A stretch of 64,000 nucleotides of DNA from Salticus scenicus. Lineage: Eukaryota > Arthropoda > Arachnida > Araneae > Salticidae. A model generated the notes under the pieces. The model searched no databases. It worked only from the letters and a program-made list of their open reading frames with translations, and was not told where the DNA came from. Of the stretch, positions 56,741 through 64,000 are shown one piece after another. The translations under genes and the position numbers were made by a program. The DNA lies in assembly GCA_963930645.1 (NCBI GenBank), contig OZ005661.1, positions 194,717,532-194,781,531 of the forward strand, written 5' to 3'. The number at the start of each line of letters is the position of its first letter. Position 1 is the stretch's first letter.

Positions 56741-57482
56741 ACTGCTCGGCCTGAAAATTGCCTCTGACACCATTTCAGTATATTCTTAAGTAAAATGAAC
56801 TCCTGAATCTGAATATGACCACCATTCTGCCCAATCACCCACCGTTTTCTATATACAGCCCCCCCTCATTTTTATCATTGTTTGGTAATTTTATAGCCAT
56901 CAGTTTGATTTGGCGAGGAACGATGATTGTTTTAACCTTTAAATGTCTTCTGACCTGAGGAGCTACAGAGGTAGAAAGTTCTAAAACACGAACATTTGTA
57001 ATACGGAGAAAATTAGAGGGGATTTGTGCCCAGGAAAAAAAAAAAAAAACAGAAAATCAATAAAAACAATCAGTTTATGTTTCTATCTTTATTTTTTCTT
57101 TCTTTTTCTTTCGCAATATTTCTCTTATTTTTTACATATTCCAGCTTACAGTTTGCCATTTTCTTACCAAAACACCCAAATAATACAAATTATGCAGTGA
57201 AATGTTTTTCAAAATGTTGGTAAAGTCTCAAAGCCCTCGCAAGATTGTTTGACTGATTCACTGTACGATGTTTGCTTTCAATAACTCCCACATTAAATAT
57301 TTTGGGCAGTAAAACATAAAGAGTAAAATATCCTCCTTTGACACGTGTTAAAGACCACCACACAAGATCACCATCGTCGAGAACACCATAATGTTCGCTC
57401 TCTTATCACAAAACGTGTACTAAAGGTAGATAACGACTGACGGCTACAATGGTAAGAGCAATGACTTTTAAAGAATACGTAG
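56741..57482. other. spacer between the two 313-bp copies
   Basis: Unique sequence with an A-run (57034-57047). A 65-codon ORF at 57026-57223 begins in that run and is hydrophobic and low in complexity. No support for a gene. Confidence 0.5.
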
Positions 57483-57793
57483 GAGTACTTAGTGTAATTA
57501 AATACCAATATCCGCTTAAATTTCTGCATTAATACTTTTGTACATCCAGATGAAGCAAACATTTTGAAGTTTATATTGATGCATTTTAATAGCTTTTTAC
57601 TATATCTTAAAGGTAATTTAATTAATGTATTCACAGTTCAGTATCACTTGAAGCAAAAATTAATCAAAGGTATGTATTGACTTTAATCATTTCTAATAAA
57701 TTGCATATTCCATTTAGATAATAGAAACCGAATACATTTCATATGGAATTAATGTTAATGCAATATTTACATAAAATGTGCCAGCTGTAATTA
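57483..57793 (+). repeat. 313-bp duplicated segment, copy 2
   Basis: See copy 1. A tandem duplication of a ~1.06-kb unit or a second insertion of an unclassified repeat are both possible. Confidence 0.9.
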
Positions 57794-58447
57794 TTGAAGC
57801 AGGAAGGTTTTGGGAATAATAGATGCTTTTGAAATATAAGCAGCAGAAATTATCTGATTGCTGCTTATATATTAAAATGAATGATTTCAGTTTGTATGTT
57901 TGGATGCCAGACCAAAGCAATATGTTTCAGTTTTCATATAAATAATGTTTCACATTAAATTTCAATTAATGATTGAAAGCATATTAATTTAGTTCTCTCG
58001 GTTAAATACATATAGTTAAACAATGTGCTCTATAGGTGAGCTTTTATGAGTATTTTAAAATATAAATCTAATTTCTTGAATTTAAATAAATATATCTATA
58101 TAACATAAAAAAAACCCTAATTAAGTATTTTTAAATAAAGTTGTAATTTAATTAATATATTTTTTAATAATGATTCAAATCTGTTCTTTTTAAATCAAAA
58201 TTTCCATTTCCACTTTCCTATAACTAAACTGTTGGTAAAATTATTTTTTTAAATTATCCTTTGAACGTATTTCTTTCCAAATGTCTTTTTCCCTCCAGCC
58301 AGGAAAATATCTCTACTAGACTTAATTAACGCCTAGTTTGAGTGGAAAGAGCCAATTGAATAATTAGACAGCACTAAGCTATTCCCTTTTAGTAACGCGG
58401 CATATCGTTACGTAAGGAGAAAGATCCCGGTTTCTCTTCTCATTTTC

Positions 58448-58456
58448 CCTCATATA
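58448..58456 (+). promoter_or_regulatory. TATA-box-like motif
   Basis: CATATAAAAG lies in a region less AT-biased than its neighbours and about 105 bases before an ATG-ATG. A pyrimidine-rich stretch precedes it. In DNA this AT-rich a TATA word is weak evidence on its own. Confidence 0.25.
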
Positions 58457-58558
58457 AAAGTGCATGCATCCCTAAATACTCGCTTTTTATCGTCTTGTCA
58501 TTGCTATTACAGTTAAGTGTTGGCTCTTTTTCGTTAGGGTATTGTCTAAAGAAACGGC

Positions 58559-58693
58559 ATGATGTTTTTGGTAAAAAATGATAAAGTGTTACTGGCCTCC
58601 TCTTATGCAAAAAACCCTGAAGTATTTAGGGATTCAAATAAAGATGTTGAAATGTACGGACTTCTTTTATGTCTTTCACGACTGCATATTTGA
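58559..58693 (+). CDS. candidate 44-codon ORF of unknown function
   Basis: I do not recognise this product. The frame starts with two ATG codons (58559, 58562), reads MMFLVKNDKVLLASSYAKNP at the start and ends with TGA at 58691-58693. It has mixed, protein-like composition, in contrast to the Phe/Lys/Asn/Ile-rich chance frames typical of this window. A TATA-like motif sits about 105 bp upstream, and 'ttgctattacag' at 58501 could act as a 3' splice site. There is no signal peptide, membrane segment or known domain. It could be a first coding exon (a GGTAAAA word lies inside it), a small gene, or chance. No conserved neighbour supports it. Confidence 0.15.
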   Translation: MMFLVKNDKVLLASSYAKNPEVFRDSNKDVEMYGLLLCLSRLHI

Positions 58694-58713
58694 AAAATGA
58701 ACTACGCATATCG

Positions 58714-58716
<3 letters not shown>

Positions 58717-58752
<36 letters not shown>
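58717..58752. repeat. (TA)n microsatellite
   Basis: About 17 TA units. Confidence 0.95.
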
Positions 58753-58753
<1 letters not shown>

Positions 58754-59642
58754 TTTAAGATATACTTATGAAATTTATAAAATTGAATATTTATTTGTTT
58801 ATTCATTTATTTAATTCAAATAAATAAATACGTACCTAATTAATATTTGAAATTCCTCATGATAAGTTTTAAGTATTCTTCAATTATACCTTAAAAATAT
58901 TCAGTTAATTATGACTTGCAGATTCGAAGAATTAAAGAGATGTAATTATTTATTACTTTTTGAAATTAATCGTATATCCACTAGAATACATAATATGAAT
59001 AAAACAAATTGCATATGAAATGGAAGCTTCTGTTTTACTTACGTTAACTGAACCAGCTGTAAATAGTAAAGCGAGCGATTTGATGAATAATAAATGTTTC
59101 TTTTTATTTAAGTTTGCGTGTTTGGCTGTAAGATAAAACTTAAACTTTACTGGTATTCAAAAATAGTTTTAAAACACTGAATTTAAAATTAGTGATAATA
59201 TATGCGCGAAATCAGTTTTGTGAAATATTCACATGAACACCAACCGACAGCTCTTTTTGTTATTATACATAGATATATAAAAATTTTCAGGTATAAAAAT
59301 AATTTATTGACTTTTTAAAAAACGATCTTTTTATAACACAAAAATATGCTACAAAAGAGAAAAAAAAAAAAAAAAAAAAAAAAACCTTTTTATAATTTGT
59401 GGTTTTATTTGCCACATAGTTTGAGACAAGTATAATCTCGGCTTACTACCTTCGCAGAGACGTACATATTAAGAGATATATAAATGAAGTTTCCTGATAG
59501 TGAAAAACATCTTTTATGACGTTTCCAACTAGTACTTAGTATATTAAAGCTTTTATCACTCCAACAAGACCTTAAAAAAGTTTACGTTATTAGATTTTAT
59601 TTAAAATTAAAAGAAAGGTCTGAAAAAAGCAATATATATATA
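58753..59642. other. AT-rich DNA, no gene seen
   Basis: Poly(A) at about 59361-59384. No ORF of interest. Confidence 0.5.
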
Positions 59643-60456
59643 CAGAGTGTCCCTAAAAGGTTGAAACGTGCTTTATTTCTTTACCCGTTACAGATAAATA
59701 GGCAATGTAAATTAGAAAAAGCGTCCAAATTAAGGTAGGAAAGACGACTACATTAAGAAAAAACCCTCCCGTTAATTTTTAAAAAGTTGCATTTTTTAAA
59801 ATTTTAATGCAATCCACCTGCGCAAATTTTGTCAATTATAAAATTTTTATTTTTCATTCAACAAGATCATTAGAAAAAACCTCATAACTATATCCTTTAA
59901 ACCAACCGAATTATGATACAGAAGAAAAAAGTGATTATGCCATTTTTCCGTATCATTTAAAAGCCTGGCTTTTCAGTGAAAATAGGGTTCATTTAAAAAT
60001 TGATAAGAGAAATGTTTAGATCAGAAACATAATGTGTCGAAAAACTCTCAAATGCATTTCAATTAATCCTTAGAATTTTAATGCAAATGCTATTATACAT
60101 TTTATCTTCTTATAATATGTCACAAATTTACATTTCTATTTTGATACAGGGTCCCTATAATCAGAGTTCAGTTTTCAATTAAGCATAATTCATTCAGTTT
60201 TAAAGATACAAGAATGCGGTTTTTTGCATGGATGTTGTTGCGTTGAAAATAAAAACTTTCTAATTGACCGAATCTGTCTAGCGGAGTCGTATAAAATTTT
60301 TAAAAATGTAGTTTTTTGAAAATTAACAGGAAGATATTTTTATTGGCGTAGTTTTATTTCCTATCTTATTTTGTACACTTTTGCAATTTACATTACCCTC
60401 TTATCTCTAACAGGTAAAGAATTAAACCGCGTTTCAATCATTTTGGGGACACCCTG
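59643..60456. mobile_element. 814-bp long-TIR mariner-type element
   Basis: Ends CAGAGTGTCCCTAAAAGG and the complement of CAGGGTGTCCCCAAAATG, TA both sides. The two arms stay recognisably complementary for over 200 bp (for example 'gcaatgtaaattagaaaaag' at 59702 against 'ttttgcaatttacattaccc' near 60385). No transposase. Confidence 0.88.
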
Positions 60457-62557
<2,101 letters not shown>

Positions 62558-62998
62558 ATTAGTGTAAGTGCACCAGTGATTGACACTTTTAGAGCAATCT
62601 GTGATGTTTTAAATGTTCTAGTCATCCGAAAATATTTTTAGAAATCTTAAGTTAGTACATAGGGTACGAAAGACATCCAGAACCACATATATGTTAAAAT
62701 ATATAAATTTGATAACATTTTTTTTATGAATTTTTATTTGACACAAACTCAATATTCCAGTAATTGACACTGTCAATTTTTTATTTTATCAGTAATAGGC
62801 CCCCTACGTTCCAGTGTTTGCCACTGCTAGTTATCATTTTAGCAGTTACTGGCACCATATGCTCCAGTGTTTGAAAAAAATGTTAAAATTCTTATATGTA
62901 AAATATATGATTTTCTTATGTTTCTTATTTATTTATTATTTCTGGATAGATGTCAATTACTGGAGCATGCCAATTACTGAAGCACCTACCCTAATATG
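62558..62998. repeat. region with recurrent 'attgacac / ttactgg' words
   Basis: 'ccagtgattgacac' (62571), 'ccagtaattgacac' (62757), 'gttccagtgtttgccac' (62809), 'agttactggcacc' (62843), 'gctccagtgtttg' (62861), 'gtcaattactggagc' (62952) and 'ccaattactgaagc' (62969). They occur in both orientations and suggest an old inverted or tandem structure of unknown class. Confidence 0.45.
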
Positions 62999-63016
62999 AA
63001 TAATCATATTAAGATT

Positions 63017-63041
63017 TTTTTTTTTTTTTTTTTTTTTTTAG
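63017..63041. repeat. poly(T) tract
   Basis: About 24 T residues. Confidence 0.9.
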
Positions 63042-64000
63042 TAAAAAATACATATAATGAAAAATCCTAATTATTTCTGTAAAAGAATTTTTCACATTTA
63101 TTTAATAAAAGTTATCGTATTGCTTTTGTTTTTATTAACCATTACGACAAGACAATAAAAATTTCCTTGGCTAAACAAATTTTGACCAAGATTTTTAAGT
63201 TTCAAATTATGGTGTGTGTGAATATTTCCTGAATAATTTGGAATAAATTTTTTAATACAACAAAACCTATTACCACGGATATTATAAAGGTTATTACTAT
63301 ATCGAGTGAAAGAAAAGTCAGAATAATCTGTATAATATTTCTCTAATGTGGACCAGTTTCAATTATTTTTTTCGAAACAATATGATACGCGAGGATAAGA
63401 AAAATAATATTTATACATGGACAATATTTAAGCAGGCTGACTTAGCTCAATGGACTAATAAAAAAAAATGACGACATTTGCCCGATGAGATTATTTTACG
63501 AAAAAAATGTATTTTTAACAGTTGTTTCTTCAGATTCTTTGCAAGTGTCATTTTAAACCTAACAATATTTTAAAGATATATACAGAATATGAATTTTTGT
63601 GTCATAAATTGACAAAAATCACAATTATAAAAATATAATGAAAATAGAAAATATTTTATTTTATTTATTTGTTTATTTATTTATTAAATATATATATATA
63701 TATATATACATATATGACGTCATGGGGTGTCCTTTACTAAAACTGTACTGTCTTCGGAAGTATGAAAACTGAGTCGTCAACCATGAATTTTATTTTGAAA
63801 CTTTTCTCTGGTTTCACTGTTGCACAAAATTTATTTGGTTATAATAATAATTTGGCTTCTGGTAAATTAAAATTTTAATTAGTTTGTGAAATTGGTATAA
63901 TATTTATAAGTTTCAAATTTTAAAGGTTAATAACAAAAGAAATAAAGTGTGAAAATTTCGCACGGGTTTGCTAGTATTTAATAATTCGCTAACGAATAAA
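63042..64000. other. AT-rich DNA, no gene seen
   Basis: (TA)n at 63690-63716. The last 60 bases contain 'gtgtgaaaatttcgcacgggtttgctagta', which resembles the ACTAGC-type repeat start on the opposite strand (compare 51311), so another copy may extend beyond the window. Confidence 0.45.

Overview
The window looks like an AT-rich intergenic or heterochromatin-like stretch of an arthropod nuclear genome. The evidence is the mix of Tc1/mariner, pogo/Tigger, hAT, piggyBac, RTE-like LINE and tRNA-derived SINE relics, the many poly(A)/poly(T) and (TA)n/(CA)n tracts, and the absence of any intact conserved host protein gene. An arachnid is possible, but the sequence alone does not fix the group. No rRNA gene, functional tRNA gene, CRISPR array or bacterial-style operon is present. 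Every protein-like signal that can be recognised belongs to a decayed transposable element. LAYOUT: 0-7.4 kb is AT-rich repeat-derived DNA with a pogo/Tigger relic whose transposase N-terminus is split by a Helentron-like insertion. 7.4-26.4 kb is the most striking region: about 21 modules in one direction. Each has a GC-richer block built from a degenerate 31-bp tandem repeat, a shared roughly 75-90 bp tail that usually ends in a 5' splice-site-like GTAAGTG, and an AT-rich spacer of about 95-400 bp that usually ends in TTTTATCTCGTTCATAG. The array therefore reads like exon-intron-exon repeated about 21 times. It carries at least seven later insertions: two Tc1 elements, a hAT element, an RTE-like LINE, a Tigger MITE, a 168-bp MITE and a mariner. 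26.8-28.9 kb is a second, pyrimidine-rich 28-29 bp minisatellite with higher-order repetition, capped by a foldback MITE. 29.2-42.4 kb is a nest of small DNA transposons and SINE fragments, including a cluster of 213-bp near-perfect palindromes (CAGTCGG ends, TA target). 42.4-48.3 kb holds two long foldback elements, more hairpin-ended repeats and long microsatellites. 50.3-55.4 kb is a nested block of Helentron-like, hairpin-ended repeats with an unoccupied relative of one insertion site preserved 2.6 kb away. 55.4-64 kb is AT-rich with a duplicated 313-bp segment, an 814-bp long-inverted-repeat element and, at 58.45-58.69 kb, a weak candidate promoter plus a 44-codon ORF, the only place where a host transcription unit is even weakly suggested. 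HOW THE PARTS RELATE: no pathway or operon can be described. The relations are insertional: the nesting order gives relative ages, and target-site duplications or empty relatives confirm several boundaries. The open questions are whether the 31-bp module array is transcribed and spliced as a long repeated-exon RNA, and whether the dense hairpin MITEs feed small-RNA pathways. All calls come from reading the sequence; no database search was possible.
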